From the NCBI RefSeq assembly GCF_009829915.1, contig NZ_SZZW01000002.1, positions 62,001 to 126,000 of the forward strand: a DNA stretch of 64,000 nt. Direction: 5' to 3'. This document shows positions 1-10,327 of this stretch, piece by piece. Within the stretch, counting starts at the first letter, position 1. The number at the start of each line of letters is the position of its first letter. The notes beneath the pieces are model-generated. The model ran no database searches and was not told the origin of the DNA. It was given only the letters and a program-made list of their open reading frames with translations. This stretch comes from Pantoea sp. Nvir. Lineage in GTDB: Bacteria; Pseudomonadota; Gammaproteobacteria; Enterobacterales; Enterobacteriaceae. The position numbers and the translations under genes were made by a program.

Positions 1-332
1 GGAAGCGGGTAAAACACGATTATTAATCACCAGTAATCGCCACCGCAACAACTTAATCTTAATTTGCCAGATTTAGCGTCGCGTCTTGATTGGGGTCAAA
101 TCTATCATATCTGCAGCCACTAACAGACGAAGATAAGCTACGGGTATTACAGTTGTTGCGGGCGTGTATGAGGTGAGTTTAATGACCTGAGGATGTAGGG
201 CGTTTTCTGCTGAATCGTCTTGATCGAGAAATGCGCACTCTGTTTGAGACCTTGCCTCTCCTTAATAAGGCCTCTATTAGCGCGCAGTGCAAATTAACTA
301 TTCCCTTTGTTAAGAATATTCTCGGTCTTTAG
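1..332 (+). pseudogene. hda: hda relic (DnaA-inactivating AAA+ protein), 3' part, frameshifted
   Basis: The C-terminal half of Hda can be read on the plus strand, but only by changing frame. Segments resembling E. coli Hda are EAGKTRLLITSNRHRNN (from base 2), NLPDLASRLDWGQIY (about 60-107), LQPLTDEDKLRVLQLLRA (from 111), then [19 protein letters not shown] and [12 protein letters not shown] ending at a TAG at 330-332. Frame changes fall near 60, 110 and 165, with in-frame stops around 165-185. Hda acts with the beta clamp to stimulate DnaA-ATP hydrolysis. Its convergent placement beside bepA matches E. coli, and yfgD, normally between them, is missing. The 5' part lies outside the window. Confidence 0.85.
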
Positions 333-460
333 AATTTTTCTAGTTCTTAAGCTTAACGCCGTACTGTATGTTTTTAATATCGCATAATTTTACAGTACTT
401 AATGAAGTACGAATTATGATAACTACTGTCCCCATATAGGAAGTATTTATCTTTTAGTAC

Positions 461-1978
461 TTAGTAATATTGAAAATTTTTCAACATTTTTCGTAGATGT
501 AGATGGGCAATACTCTCGTTATACTTTTGAAAAATTTTCTGCATCTTTCGTAGTTGGTCGATGCGTTCGTCATAACGAAATTGCTTTAAGCTGTCAACGT
601 TTACCATTGTGCTAGCGTTGCTCAATAAAGCAATTGCCTCCTCTAAATTGCCTTTCAGTGCCAATATTTCAGCGTGCGCCGAAAGTTGTTCATCATTTAA
701 CTCCTCCATACCCAATGCTTGCGATAGCATATCCCAGCCCTTTAAATCATTTGGATACAACCAAGTGTAGTGGTTAAGGATACGGCAGGCCTTAGCAGGT
801 TGCTTAGCTGCAAGATAAGCACGAGTTAAATTAAGTTGTAGAGTAGGACTATTTTTCGATGCACCCAAATCTTTTATCATCTTAATCGCCTTCTCCGGCT
901 GTTTCAAGCCGAGATATATATCAGTCATGCTATCGAGAAGCCAAACGCTGTCTGGTTTCTTCATCAGTAAAGGCTCAATAACCTTCTTCGCGTTTGCGAA
1001 ATCATTCTTCTGTAAAAGTTGTATGGCCCTGCCGTATTGTGCAGCCTGTTGTTCACGGCTATTGCCATGTTCATATTTCTCCAGAACCTCTTCGATTAAT
1101 TGATGGGAGTTGGTGTTAGGAGCAATAATTAGTATACGTACTTTTGCCATATAGTAATCCTGCGAGGACTGCACTACTACTGCACGCATCTGATTAGCGC
1201 GGTTGCGCATGTCCGCTAAGCGATTATCTGGTAGAGGATGAGTAAGTAGAATTTCTAATGGTTTCGAAGAGAAAAGACTTTTATCAACTAACTTCTGTAA
1301 AAAATCTGGCATGGCCTGAGGATCAAAACCGGCACGTTGCAATACTTGAATGCCGATGCGGTCAGCCTCTTTTTCATTACTCTGCGTAAAACTGAGCGTT
1401 TCTTGCTGCGTGCTTGCTAACGCTCCAGTCAACGCCGCCATACCCATTTGCGGATTAGCCATTGCGAGTAAAATCGAACCTAGTGTGCTGGCCCAAGTGA
1501 GAGGAGCTTTGTGCTTTTGCTCCTCAATTGCGCGCGCTAGATGACGTTGGGTGACATGAGAAATTTCGTGTGCCATTACCGATGCCAGCTGGCTTTCATT
1601 ATCAGTAAAACGGAATAGTGAGCTATGTAGTATTACGTTGCCACCGAATAAGGTGAATGCGTTAAGATCATCGCTCATGACTAAAAAGAAATGGAAGGGT
1701 GTTTTTACTGAGTATGCATGCGTCACCAATCGCTGACCAAGAGAATTAATATACTGAACCAGCAAGGGATCATGGATAAGTGGTGCACTAAAACGCATTT
1801 TTCTAACGTAATAATCTCCCATCTGTATTTCCTCTTTGATAGAGAGAGTTGCACCCGCTGTAGTGCCTATGTCAGGCAAGGAGTCGCTGATGTCGTCAGC
1901 CCATGAGGCAGAATGAGGTATTAGCAAAAGTGTGGGAATTAATGTAGCAAGTAGCGTTTTTTTCAACTTGTTTAACAT
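461..1978 (-). CDS. bepA: Periplasmic metalloprotease/chaperone BepA
   Basis: 505 aa, close to the 487 of E. coli BepA (YfgC), which promotes LptD maturation and degrades stalled outer-membrane proteins. Visible features are a Sec signal peptide (residues 1-27, ending SASWA), an M48 metalloprotease domain with zinc motif HEISH at 137-141, a third ligand in the NEKEAD motif (Glu202), His247 in THPLPDNR, and a TPR-like helical C-terminal half from about 310. All expected zinc ligands are present. It stands alone, with perM lost upstream and an hda relic converging downstream. Its retention fits an outer membrane that still needs quality control. Confidence 0.95.
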   Translation of the reverse strand: MLNKLKKTLLATLIPTLLLIPHSASWADDISDSLPDIGTTAGATLSIKEEIQMGDYYVRKMRFSAPLIHDPLLVQYINSLGQRLVTHAYSVKTPFHFFLVMSDDLNAFTLFGGNVILHSSLFRFTDNESQLASVMAHEISHVTQRHLARAIEEQKHKAPLTWASTLGSILLAMANPQMGMAALTGALASTQQETLSFTQSNEKEADRIGIQVLQRAGFDPQAMPDFLQKLVDKSLFSSKPLEILLTHPLPDNRLADMRNRANQMRAVVVQSSQDYYMAKVRILIIAPNTNSHQLIEEVLEKYEHGNSREQQAAQYGRAIQLLQKNDFANAKKVIEPLLMKKPDSVWLLDSMTDIYLGLKQPEKAIKMIKDLGASKNSPTLQLNLTRAYLAAKQPAKACRILNHYTWLYPNDLKGWDMLSQALGMEELNDEQLSAHAEILALKGNLEEAIALLSNASTMVNVDSLKQFRYDERIDQLRKMQKIFQKYNESIAHLHLRKMLKNFQYY

Positions 1979-3246
1979 GCCTAGATCCTGTAGAAAAACC
2001 CTGAGGCTGGGGAATAAATTTTGTTTTCAAAGTATAAAAGGTATAAAATTTGTTATACTGATATGATATCAAGGTCAAGAGAAATAAAACATCAGTACTA
2101 TCATAAATACTCCCCACTAGTATTTTACAGCAGAACATTAAATATTGATTAAAGGATAATTTTTATTTAATAAAAAACTTATTTATTTAACAGAGTCTAC
2201 TTGAATAATTACGTATTTTATAATAGCTAAGAAAAGCTTAGTTGCTTAACTCATAATTTAGTATCTAGGTAAGTTCATAGATATGTTAATTAATTTTAAC
2301 AAAATGAATATCGAATATTTTTCTTTTTTAGATAAAAAATACAAAAAAAACTTAACAAAAATATCTAAATCAATAAATAGTTTATTTAAAACGATTTTTA
2401 ATCTAGAAAATATAAATGAATAGTATGCCATATATAATAATTATTATCATATAATTTATTTAAAAAATACTTTGTATTAATTCTTAAAATTTTTATTAAT
2501 CTCATGCTGCACCAAGTGTTTATGATAGTGATCAGTTACCTATTATAGGTAAATTAATAATTATATATCATCTAGATAACTATTTGTCTGACTTAATTTT
2601 AAGTAAATCCCCATTATAATTAATGGTGGTTTCGATATTTCATTAAAGAGTAAAAAATAATTTTTAAAATTTAAATAGACCGTGCCTTTTTAAGGCAAAC
2701 TGTTTTAAAAGCCATGGTAAAATTTACTACTTCAATATGACATTATTTAAATTTGTTCAATGTTCCTAGCCTAAGCAATTTTTTAAAAAAAGCGTAGTCT
2801 ATGCATATACCAATTTAAGATTGGATAGGCAATTTTTCATAATTTATATAGTATCTATAGTATTTCAAGATTAACTAGAGCGTCACTCCTACTGTTTAAT
2901 ATATTCTAGCGAGACTCGCAATATAGCATGCTACTTCTTTTGTTAGAAGTTCAAAAAAAGAAAATTTAAGGCTACAAAGGATCGATCGTACCATCACACC
3001 TTATGTCACTAGTGCAAATTATCCCCAAAGATAAAAAATATTGTAAAATATTTCAGGATGGACTCATCTTTTACTGACAGTTACGTTATGCTGACTTAGC
3101 TGCTCTTCAAAATATGGCAGCATTTCATGCTGCTTAATATAGTTGTTCTGTCTATTATGAATAGATTATCCCTAATGCCTCTTAGCTACCATACTACGAC
3201 AACTAAAATTTTACAAACTGGCATTTCCTCCAAAGCATGCAAAACA
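1979..3246. other. AT-rich spacer, bepA-bcp; former perM site
   Basis: No gene is recognised in 1.27 kb of very AT-rich DNA. E. coli has perM here. A short plus-strand stretch near 3160-3230 reads a little like the PerM tail (LLATILRQLK), too weak to call. A small palindrome with 8-bp arms lies at 2536-2552. Confidence 0.5.
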
Positions 3247-3714
3247 TTATATGGGCAGCAGGTAATTCATTACAATACTGTTATGATTAGAAATTTTAAA
3301 GTCCTTGAAAACCTTCTCAATTATCCCATTCTGGTCTACTAAAAAACTGATACGGTAGATGCCGTTATAACGCTTTCCCATAAAAGATTTTTCCCCCCAG
3401 ACACCAAATGCGGTGCAGACTTGATGATCTTCATCAGAGAGAAGTGTAAAGTTCAGCGACTCTTTTTCAGAGAAACGTAACAATTTTTCTGGTTTGTCAG
3501 TACTTATGCCTAGTACATATACATTGGCTTTCTTCAATTTATCCATATTGTCGCGCAGACCACAGGCCTGAGTAGTACAGCCAGGCGTCATGGCTTTCGG
3601 GTAGAAATATACCAGGACACGCTGTCCACGGAAGTCGGTTAAATTTACACGTTCACCATACTGGTTGAGCAAGCTAAATTTCGGTGCCGCATCACTGGCT
3701 TTCAGTGGATTCAT
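3247..3714 (-). CDS. bcp: Thiol peroxidase Bcp (peroxiredoxin Q)
   Basis: 155 aa when started at the ATG at 3714 (MNPLKASDAAPKF), matching the 156 aa of E. coli Bcp. An in-frame ATG at 3753 would add 13 residues without homology, and a GGAG lies about 9 bases before the 3714 start. The peroxiredoxin active site PGCTTQACGLRD carries the peroxidatic Cys and, five residues later, the resolving Cys. It reduces H2O2 and organic hydroperoxides in the cytoplasm with thioredoxin. The C-terminal ten residues differ from E. coli but the fold length is kept. gcvR, its usual upstream partner, is missing. Confidence 0.95.
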   Translation of the reverse strand: MNPLKASDAAPKFSLLNQYGERVNLTDFRGQRVLVYFYPKAMTPGCTTQACGLRDNMDKLKKANVYVLGISTDKPEKLLRFSEKESLNFTLLSDEDHQVCTAFGVWGEKSFMGKRYNGIYRISFLVDQNGIIEKVFKDFKISNHNSIVMNYLLPI

Positions 3715-4233
3715 AAGACTGCACTCCATTTTGTGCTGTAAGCAACGCCTCATGTTGAACAGTGCTAGGAGGAAAGTTGCTCAAAAGGTATTTCACTAAA
3801 AAAGCCTGTAATACAGAACTATAAATCAGCAGTATAGTAAAGAACGCCCTGTCTGCAGCTTAAAGTTAGCCTGTAGTAGACAGAATCGTTATTATCCATA
3901 CCTTAAAATTTAACATGTCTTTAGTATTAAATGCGTGTTACTTAGTATCTAAGTATCTGAGTAAAATAAGATGGGATTAGCTAATGAGTTTTAGTGATAA
4001 TTCGTTTCGTGACAATGAGCATCTCTGATATCTCTCTAGTTTAGCCCTTTTAACATCAGTGTGAATTTGATAGTTGAGCGCAATAGCGACAGATTGTACT
4101 TTCCTATTTATTTTCTAATAACTATGAAGTACACATAACAAAACTCTGAAAAACACAGGAGTAGTATAGCGTACTTGCTTTTCAGCAGAAGTAAAACATA
4201 CCATGGAGCACTTTTTTGTCAAGGGGATCGCCA
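3715..4233. other. Divergent spacer bcp/dapA; gcvR lost
   Basis: About 520 bases hold no gene I recognise. E. coli has gcvR here, transcribed with bcp, and I could not read any remnant of it. Promoters for bcp and dapA must lie here, but none is clear enough to place. Confidence 0.5.
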
Positions 4234-5112
4234 ATGTTTACGGGAAGTATTGTTGCACTAGTTACGCCAATGGATGATAAAGGTAATATCTGCCGTACGA
4301 GTCTAAAAAAACTAATTGATTATCATATTACTAGCGGCACCGCAGCAATTGTCTCTGTCGGTACCACCGGTGAATCTGCTACCCTGAGCCATGAAGAGCA
4401 TAGCTACGTAGTGATGCTAACTCTCGAAATGGCGGACGGACGTATTCCAGTGATTGCTGGAACTGGCGCAAATGCCACCGCAGAAGGTATCTCTCTCACT
4501 AAACGTTTTGAAAATAGCGGTGTAGTTGGCTGTCTAACCGTAACGCCTTACTACAATCGACCGACGCAGGAAGGATTATACCTGCATTTTAAAGCTATTG
4601 CGGAAAGCACGGATTTGCCGCAAATGTTGTACAATGTTCCTTTACGTACCGGGTGTGACATGTTGCCGGAAACAGTCGCGCGCCTTGCTGAAATCAAAAA
4701 TATCATCGGCATTAAAGAGGCAACCGGTAATTTATTACGAGTTAGTCAAATTCAGGCACTAGTCGACGAAGTATTCATTATAGTAAGTGGTGACGACGCC
4801 AGTGCGCTCGCACTCATGCAACTAGGTGGCAAAGGAGTAATTTCTGTAACGGCCAATATTGCAGCTCGTGAAATGGCAAAGCTTTGTACATTAGTGCAGC
4901 AGGGAAGCATTTCCGAGGCACGTCGCCTGAATCAGCGTCTCATGCATTTGCATCAAATGCTTTTCTGTGAACCTAATCCCATACCGGTTAAATGGGCTGC
5001 GAAACGGCTAGGATTAATCGCGAGCAGCACGTTACGTCTGCCGATGACGCAACTAAGTTCGGCAGCCATACTGAAAGTTGAGCAGGCGTTAATCAAATCG
5101 GGGTTACTATAA
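4234..5112 (+). CDS. dapA: 4-hydroxy-tetrahydrodipicolinate synthase DapA
   Basis: 292 aa, identical in length to E. coli DapA when started at the ATG at 4234, which follows the ribosome site AAGGGGAT. A TTG 18 bases upstream is in frame but not supported by homology. It condenses pyruvate with aspartate semialdehyde at the entry to diaminopimelate and lysine. Lys161 (GIKEATGN) forms the Schiff base; Thr44-Thr45, Tyr106-Tyr107, Tyr133 and Arg138 of the active site are all present. It is first in an apparent dapA-bamC-purC unit, with bamC starting 14 bases after its stop. Confidence 0.97.
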   Translation: MFTGSIVALVTPMDDKGNICRTSLKKLIDYHITSGTAAIVSVGTTGESATLSHEEHSYVVMLTLEMADGRIPVIAGTGANATAEGISLTKRFENSGVVGCLTVTPYYNRPTQEGLYLHFKAIAESTDLPQMLYNVPLRTGCDMLPETVARLAEIKNIIGIKEATGNLLRVSQIQALVDEVFIIVSGDDASALALMQLGGKGVISVTANIAAREMAKLCTLVQQGSISEARRLNQRLMHLHQMLFCEPNPIPVKWAAKRLGLIASSTLRLPMTQLSSAAILKVEQALIKSGLL

Positions 5113-5126
5113 TTTATGAGGGGTTA

Positions 5127-6161
5127 ATGAGTCATTCTGTAAAACGTTCAACCATTGCAAATATTTTGTTGTTATCTACTGTAATACAGTTGATAGCTTG
5201 TTCAAGCAAGCATCTCTATAAGATTGAGATTAATGATAATGAATCTTATTTACAGAGTAGTAGACTACGCAATCTGAATACTCCTTCTGGTATGATACTG
5301 CCGGTAGAACATGATGATTACGACGTACCATATGCAACCACTAGCGGCAAGATCGGTATACAGCTTGATATTAGTCCACCGGTTCAACCGTTAGTAATCA
5401 TAAAAGACAGCAAGGTGCAATCGAATGGCAATGCTGGTAGGATAATATTAGGAAATGAATGCAGTTTAATGTGGGCTGATGTGACGCAACTCTTTCACTC
5501 TTATAACTTTCCAATTTTAGATCTCAATAATAAGGAGCAGAGACTGACTACCGATTGGATATCATGGTGGAATTATCACCAAAAAAATAATAAATATAAT
5601 GGACGCTATCAAGTCAGCATGCAATTACTAGGTGATCAGCGGGCACTGGCAGTGCGTCTAATTGAGTTGCAGCAGAATGGCAAAGTTATAACTTCACCGG
5701 TGTTAATTGCACGTTATACTATTCAAATATTGAATGAGATCAGTGCTGGTCTAGATAAAGTTGATATTGCTAATAGAAATATGGCTGAAGGTCGCACTCC
5801 AGGACACATCGATGTACAAAACAGGATGGACAAAGCTAACTTACCTATACTTGTCCTACGCGCGCCTTTTAATATCGTCTGGAAACGTTTACCCCAAGCT
5901 ATGAAGCTTATTGGTATGGAAGTAACCAAAAGCAACTTTTCGCATGGCATTATGCATATTACCTATAAATCACCTGGAAGTAGTGTGTGGAAGGATTTTG
6001 GTACGAAGAATCCTCACTTATTAAATGGCAATTATAAAATTCATATCAGCGATCTAGATAATCGGAGTAGCTTACAATTTGTTGATTCTAAAAACCATGT
6101 GATTACATCTGCGCAGAACTCTGCGTTGGGAGCCGTGTTCCAAGTAGTACTTAATAAATAA
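5127..6161 (+). CDS. bamC: Outer-membrane assembly lipoprotein BamC
   Basis: 344 aa, the same length as E. coli BamC (NlpB). It has a lipoprotein signal with lipobox LIAC and lipidated Cys25, an extended N-terminal segment that in E. coli binds BamD, and two helix-grip domains. The C-terminal part is best conserved ([15 protein letters not shown]). It is an accessory subunit of the BAM complex that inserts beta-barrel proteins. The start at 5127 follows GAGGGG. The N-terminal half is quite diverged from E. coli, as expected for a relaxed accessory protein, but the frame is intact. Confidence 0.95.
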   Translation: MSHSVKRSTIANILLLSTVIQLIACSSKHLYKIEINDNESYLQSSRLRNLNTPSGMILPVEHDDYDVPYATTSGKIGIQLDISPPVQPLVIIKDSKVQSNGNAGRIILGNECSLMWADVTQLFHSYNFPILDLNNKEQRLTTDWISWWNYHQKNNKYNGRYQVSMQLLGDQRALAVRLIELQQNGKVITSPVLIARYTIQILNEISAGLDKVDIANRNMAEGRTPGHIDVQNRMDKANLPILVLRAPFNIVWKRLPQAMKLIGMEVTKSNFSHGIMHITYKSPGSSVWKDFGTKNPHLLNGNYKIHISDLDNRSSLQFVDSKNHVITSAQNSALGAVFQVVLNK

Positions 6162-6300
6162 ATTTCTTTACGACTCGCTAGAGATTCTCCAGCATTTTTT
6201 CCCTCTGGCTGTAATAACATATGGTAAACTAAATGATTTTTATTGCAGTAATCTTGCTGCAATAAAATATCCGAAATTTTTAATTCTGGAGTTAACAAAA

Positions 6301-7014
6301 ATGCGAAAGCGAGCTGAGTTGTATCGCGGTAAAGCGAAAACTGTATATAGCACCGATGATCCGGATCTACTGGTACTTGAATTCCGTAACGACACGTCAG
6401 TACACAATGGAGCCCGAATTGAGCAGTTTGAACGCAAAGGAATGGTGAACAATCATTTCAACTATTTTTTTATGACTAAACTACAGGAAGCAGGTATCCC
6501 GACTCATATTGAAGAACTGCTCTCCAAAAAAGAAGTATTAGTGAAAAAATTGGAGATGGTGCCGATAGAGTGTGTAGTGCGTAACCGAGCAGCAGGATCC
6601 CTAGTAAAACGTCTAGGTATAAAAGAAGGTATAATCCTCAATCCTCCGCTGTTCGATTTATTCCTTAAAAAGGATGTACAACATGATCCGATGGTGAATG
6701 AATCTTACTGTGAAACTTTCGGCTGGGTTAGCAAAGAGAATCTGATGCGTATGCAGGAGCTGACTTACAAAGCCAATAATGTAATGAGTAAAATCTTTGA
6801 TAATGCGGGGTTAATCTTAGTAGATTTCAAGCTTGAGTTCGGTTTATTTAAAAACGTAGTTATGTTGGGCGACGAGTTCTCTCCAGACGGTGCTCGTCTG
6901 TGGGACAAGCAGACGATGAATAAGATGGATAAAGATCGTTTCCGTCAGGGACTTGGGGGCTTGATTGAAGCTTATGAAGAAGTGGCATATCGCGTAGGTA
7001 TTAAATTTTGCTGA
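6301..7014 (+). CDS. purC: SAICAR synthetase PurC
   Basis: 237 aa, exactly the E. coli length. It catalyses ATP-dependent joining of aspartate to CAIR in purine synthesis. The ATP-binding N terminus ([15 protein letters not shown]), the motif [18 protein letters not shown] (here with Ile at the first Val) and the SAICAR signature [11 protein letters not shown] plus [12 protein letters not shown] are intact. The start at 6301 follows GGAG. It lies 139 bases after bamC, as in E. coli. With purF further along the window it implies that de novo purine synthesis is kept. Confidence 0.97.
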   Translation: MRKRAELYRGKAKTVYSTDDPDLLVLEFRNDTSVHNGARIEQFERKGMVNNHFNYFFMTKLQEAGIPTHIEELLSKKEVLVKKLEMVPIECVVRNRAAGSLVKRLGIKEGIILNPPLFDLFLKKDVQHDPMVNESYCETFGWVSKENLMRMQELTYKANNVMSKIFDNAGLILVDFKLEFGLFKNVVMLGDEFSPDGARLWDKQTMNKMDKDRFRQGLGGLIEAYEEVAYRVGIKFC

Positions 7015-7482
7015 GTGTCTTTTTTGGAAAACAAACACGAATTCTAATAGTTAACTCTATAGAATAGAAAATCAAGAAACGTTCAAAGGCTAACTGAACG
7101 CAGAGGATAATAGATCAGTCAGCCGCTAGGAATATATGCTGATATTACTGATTAGATGCTGCAAACAATCGTTCCCTCTCTATTATTAGAATAGCCAGCG
7201 ATAATTCGTACTCTATATTAAAATTTAGAGTGGCTCGTTTGTAAATGTCTATAAGTGTATTTGCTGTTGTTGCCGTTTATTTGTGTTACACGTTCACTAG
7301 CAGCTTACGTCTTACTTTGTCGTTGTAGGTGCTAAATGTGCCAAACTTTAAGTTAACTTAACTTTCTGTATCTCTGATACCTAACGCCGCTACTGACCAT
7401 TACAGCATGGATCTGTATGTTAAGTATTTTAGATCAGATACGGTTTATTGTCTGGGTGTCATCTGGCAAAGATATGATGATA
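7015..7482. other. Spacer purC-ypfN; ypfJ, tmcA and ypfH deleted
   Basis: E. coli carries ypfJ, tmcA and ypfH between purC and ypfN. Only 470 AT-rich bases remain and I recognise no remnant. The two flanking genes converge on it. Confidence 0.5.
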
Positions 7483-7683
7483 TTATAGATTACTATTTTT
7501 TGTTAGAGAGTCGTCTTTCTCATCCTCCTCCTTATTGTTAAGATCATGGTACAATGGCAGATGAGGTTTATTTTCTCTGTATTTTTTATGGTTGATTTGT
7601 TTTAGGGATCTGTAACCATTCATTATTACACCAACTGGTAACAGAACTATGATAATCCACCAGTGATCTTTAATAAATTCTAT
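7483..7683 (-). CDS. ypfN: Small single-pass membrane protein YpfN, apparent ATA start
   Basis: 66 aa, the E. coli YpfN length, if translation starts at the ATA at 7681-7683. The protein reads WWIIIVLLPVGVIMN (membrane segment), then INHKKYRENKPHLP and an acidic tail, aligning residue for residue with E. coli YpfN. At the position of the E. coli ATG the codon is ATA, preceded by a good AGGAG seven bases upstream. The nearest in-frame ATG upstream (7746) lies inside dapE and would add 21 unrelated residues. Function is unknown (UPF0370). It follows dapE by 23 bases, so translational coupling is possible. Either a rare ATA start is used or expression is failing. Confidence 0.8.
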   Translation of the reverse strand: MEFIKDHWWIIIVLLPVGVIMNGYRSLKQINHKKYRENKPHLPLYHDLNNKEEDEKDDSLTKNSNL

Positions 7684-7706
7684 CTTTCTGCTCCTATTAA
7701 TCGTTT

Positions 7707-8837
7707 TTAGGCGATTAGCTGCTCCATAATGCGCTGATATATGCAACTTAGTGTTTGCAAATCAGTTGCTTTTACGCACTCATTTATTTTATGAATGGTA
7801 GCATTAACTGGCCCCAACTCAACTACCTGTGCTCCCATGAGTGCAATAAAACGCCCGTCAGAAGTGCCTCCTGTAGTCAGGAGCTGTGGCTTAACTGTAT
7901 GATTATAGTATGATACCGCTTGCATTGTGGCGTCAACTAGTTTACCATGCGCAGTTAGGAACGGTTGGCCTGAGACGGTATACTTTAGAGTATACCGCAG
8001 TTGATAACTATCTAATAAGGCCATTACACGATCCTTGATTATCTGAGTAGTCAATTCGGTACTGAAGCGGAAATTGAATTGCACGAAACATTCACCTGGG
8101 ATAACGTTGTGACTGCCGGTACCGGCTTGCATATTGGCAATCTGCATACTCGTCGGTGGAAAAAACTCATTACCGTGATCCCATTCTGTGAAAATGAGCT
8201 TATTGAGCGCCGGTATGGCGCTATGCACCGGATTTTCCGCCAGATGTGGATAGGCGACATGGCCCTGTACACCATGAATGTTAAGATTAATCGTCATGGA
8301 TCCACGGCGACCATTTTTCACTACATCACCCAGTACTTCAGTGCTGGATGGTTCGCCGATTAGGCAATAGTCAATACGCTCATTGCGTGCCATGAGACGT
8401 TCTACCACTCTGACTGTTCCATTTTGCGCACTTGCCTCTTCATCAGAGGTGATTAAAAAAGCTAGACGACCTTTGTGCATAGGGTGTACAGCCACAAATC
8501 GCTCTGCCGCTACCACCATTGCCGCGAGTGATCCTTTCATATCTGCCGCACCGCGACCAAACAACATACTATCACGAATAGTCGGTTCGAAAGGTGGATT
8601 AATCCAGAGGCGTAGATTGCCTGGTGGCACTACGTCAGTATGACCGGCAAATGCTAGAGTTTCTCCCTGACCACGCGTCGCCCAGAAGTTTAGAGTATCG
8701 CTTATTTGCATTAGTTCTACGCTAAAACCAATCTCTTTCAAACGATCAATTAATAGCGCCTGACAACCTGCATCATCTGGGCTCAGCGAGCGTCGCCGAA
8801 TAAGCTGCTGTGCCAGTTTAATAACCGGACAGAACAT
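7707..8837 (-). CDS. dapE: Succinyl-diaminopimelate desuccinylase DapE
   Basis: 376 aa against 375 in E. coli. This M20 dizinc hydrolase releases succinate from N-succinyl-LL-diaminopimelate on the route to lysine and peptidoglycan. Zinc-site residues are visible: His66 in GHTDVVPP, Asp99 in [10 protein letters not shown], Glu133-Glu134 in TSDEEAS, Glu162 in GEPSS, and the C-terminal His in [10 protein letters not shown]. The start at 8837 has AGGAG about 12 bases upstream. It works in the same pathway as dapA, and ypfN follows it. Confidence 0.97.
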   Translation of the reverse strand: MFCPVIKLAQQLIRRRSLSPDDAGCQALLIDRLKEIGFSVELMQISDTLNFWATRGQGETLAFAGHTDVVPPGNLRLWINPPFEPTIRDSMLFGRGAADMKGSLAAMVVAAERFVAVHPMHKGRLAFLITSDEEASAQNGTVRVVERLMARNERIDYCLIGEPSSTEVLGDVVKNGRRGSMTINLNIHGVQGHVAYPHLAENPVHSAIPALNKLIFTEWDHGNEFFPPTSMQIANMQAGTGSHNVIPGECFVQFNFRFSTELTTQIIKDRVMALLDSYQLRYTLKYTVSGQPFLTAHGKLVDATMQAVSYYNHTVKPQLLTTGGTSDGRFIALMGAQVVELGPVNATIHKINECVKATDLQTLSCIYQRIMEQLIA

Positions 8838-8869
8838 ATATAATGACTTCTCCTAAATACACACGCAGC

Positions 8870-8901
8870 TGATGCTTGTGGTAAGCGTGCCACAAGCATC
8901 A
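8870..8901. repeat. Perfect 12-bp inverted repeat in the dapE leader
   Basis: TGATGCTTGTGG (8870-8881) and its exact complement CCACAAGCATCA (8890-8901) flank an 8-base loop. It ends 32 bases before the dapE start. On the minus strand its first three bases are the stop codon of the yffB-like relic. There is no T-run, so it is not a typical intrinsic terminator. Confidence 0.85.
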
Positions 8902-8979
8902 GAAGAAATTTAGCGCTTCCTCTAAATCAGCAATAGCGTCAACCGTAGCTTCTAGCGGCCTATGCTAAATGTTCTCATA
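8899..8979 (-). pseudogene. Possible yffB (ArsC/Spx-like) C-terminal relic
   Basis: On the minus strand just upstream of dapE a reading frame ends ENI*HRPLEA...ADLEEALNFF and a TGA at 8901-8899. E. coli YffB, the gene directly upstream of dapE, ends with a similar pattern (IIKRPLL ... then FSDSSYQQFF and a few more residues). The match is short, has an in-frame stop and lacks several residues, so the assignment rests mainly on position. Confidence 0.35.
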
Positions 8980-10327
8980 GGGAGGCTAGTCGATAAACTA
9001 GAAAGCAGTACATTGTCTAACTTGCTAGTACAAGACTCATAGAATGAATAGTTAGATATTTGCTGCATTTTTTATGGTGTCTAAATTTTTTATATCTTAC
9101 ATAGACTACTATTCTAGTAACAAAGTTCCCTCTACTTATAAAAAGTAGAACAGTCTATCATCAATAGCCAACAAGGTCATTAGATATGGGTACCAATACT
9201 ACCTGGTAGATTCAATCTCTTTTTTTGACTAGGTCTATTCCCTGATAATCATGATATTTTCCCATCAATACGCTATGTAAGTAAATATCTGTGTATTACA
9301 CTAACCATGCTCTTAACATTCTTACATATGGAAATTAAAAATGGAATTGACTAGCGTTTATAGTGCAAGAATACTTAAAATCCTAACACTTTTACCGGAA
9401 AAGACTTTTTATTTCTGATGAAAATCGATTTTTGTAGCGGTATTTACTTAGAATGATCTGCATAATATACATTATAATAATTCTAATTATCTTCACGATC
9501 TTGCCGTTCACCAATTAATTAATAATTATAAATATGCTGTAATGCTTAGAAATATTAAATCTTTTAGGATGGTAGTGAAAACATACAGCTTCTTTCGCTA
9601 TTTAAAATTAATTGATATTTTGCAGAAGAATGAGGACACCATACAAAAGTTTTTGTATACGATAATGGGATTTATATGATATTCATTTTTTAGCACCGCT
9701 AAAATGTATTCAGATTCTAACTAACTTTTAGAGTTACTTTAAAAAAGTAAATTCTACCTTTCCAACACCACTATCGATTTGTCAGAGCTGGTTATTACTA
9801 TTAAAAGTTTAAAATTATATTGGTGCTTTGCTTGTTCTACGTTTCAATAGTGTACAAGTATTCGGTAGAGAAAAATAAAATAGGATAGTAGGTGAAATCA
9901 CTTAATGTTGGATTAACAATATTTAGCAGAATTTCCTATGCCTTCGTCAAAATCCTAAGGTATGGGCATAATCCACTGCTAAGTTCTCGGTTTGAGAATT
10001 AGAGTGGTCTCAGACTATATAGCACGGCTCTGCTTGTAATACCCAACGCACTTTTCTATTTTTGCAGGCTTACTAGCTTTCCCATAGGTGGTTTTTATGC
10101 AATAAAATGGTTTATTACAAAAGACTTTGCGTCTTTGCCTGTATATTTTGGTTCGTTTAAGCATACTAGGTGGTGTATTGGCACTGTCATAATTTTCCAT
10201 GCCATTTTACCTGTAATTTACAGGCAGCCTAATTAGGGTAACTATCTAATCTCTCTCATGGCGATGGCGTGTGTAGTCTTTTGTAATCTTTTTGCTCGCC
10301 ATGATTAATGGTTAGGATAAAAATGCT
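8980..10327. other. Long spacer before ansP; acrD/narQ/aegA region deleted
   Basis: About 1.35 kb with no recognised gene. E. coli carries acrD, narQ, aegA and others between yffB and tktB. A 61-codon minus-strand frame at 10015-10200 is basic and matches nothing I know. A small palindrome (7-bp arms) lies near 10211-10225. Confidence 0.45.

Noticed and set aside
3127-3342. Plus-strand frame overlapping the end of bcp, with a faint PerM-like tail
   Set aside because: Similarity covers only about ten residues and needs other frames; not enough to call perM.
10015-10200. 61-codon basic minus-strand frame before ansP
   Set aside because: No recognisable family, no clear ribosome site, and AT-rich spacer gives such frames by chance.
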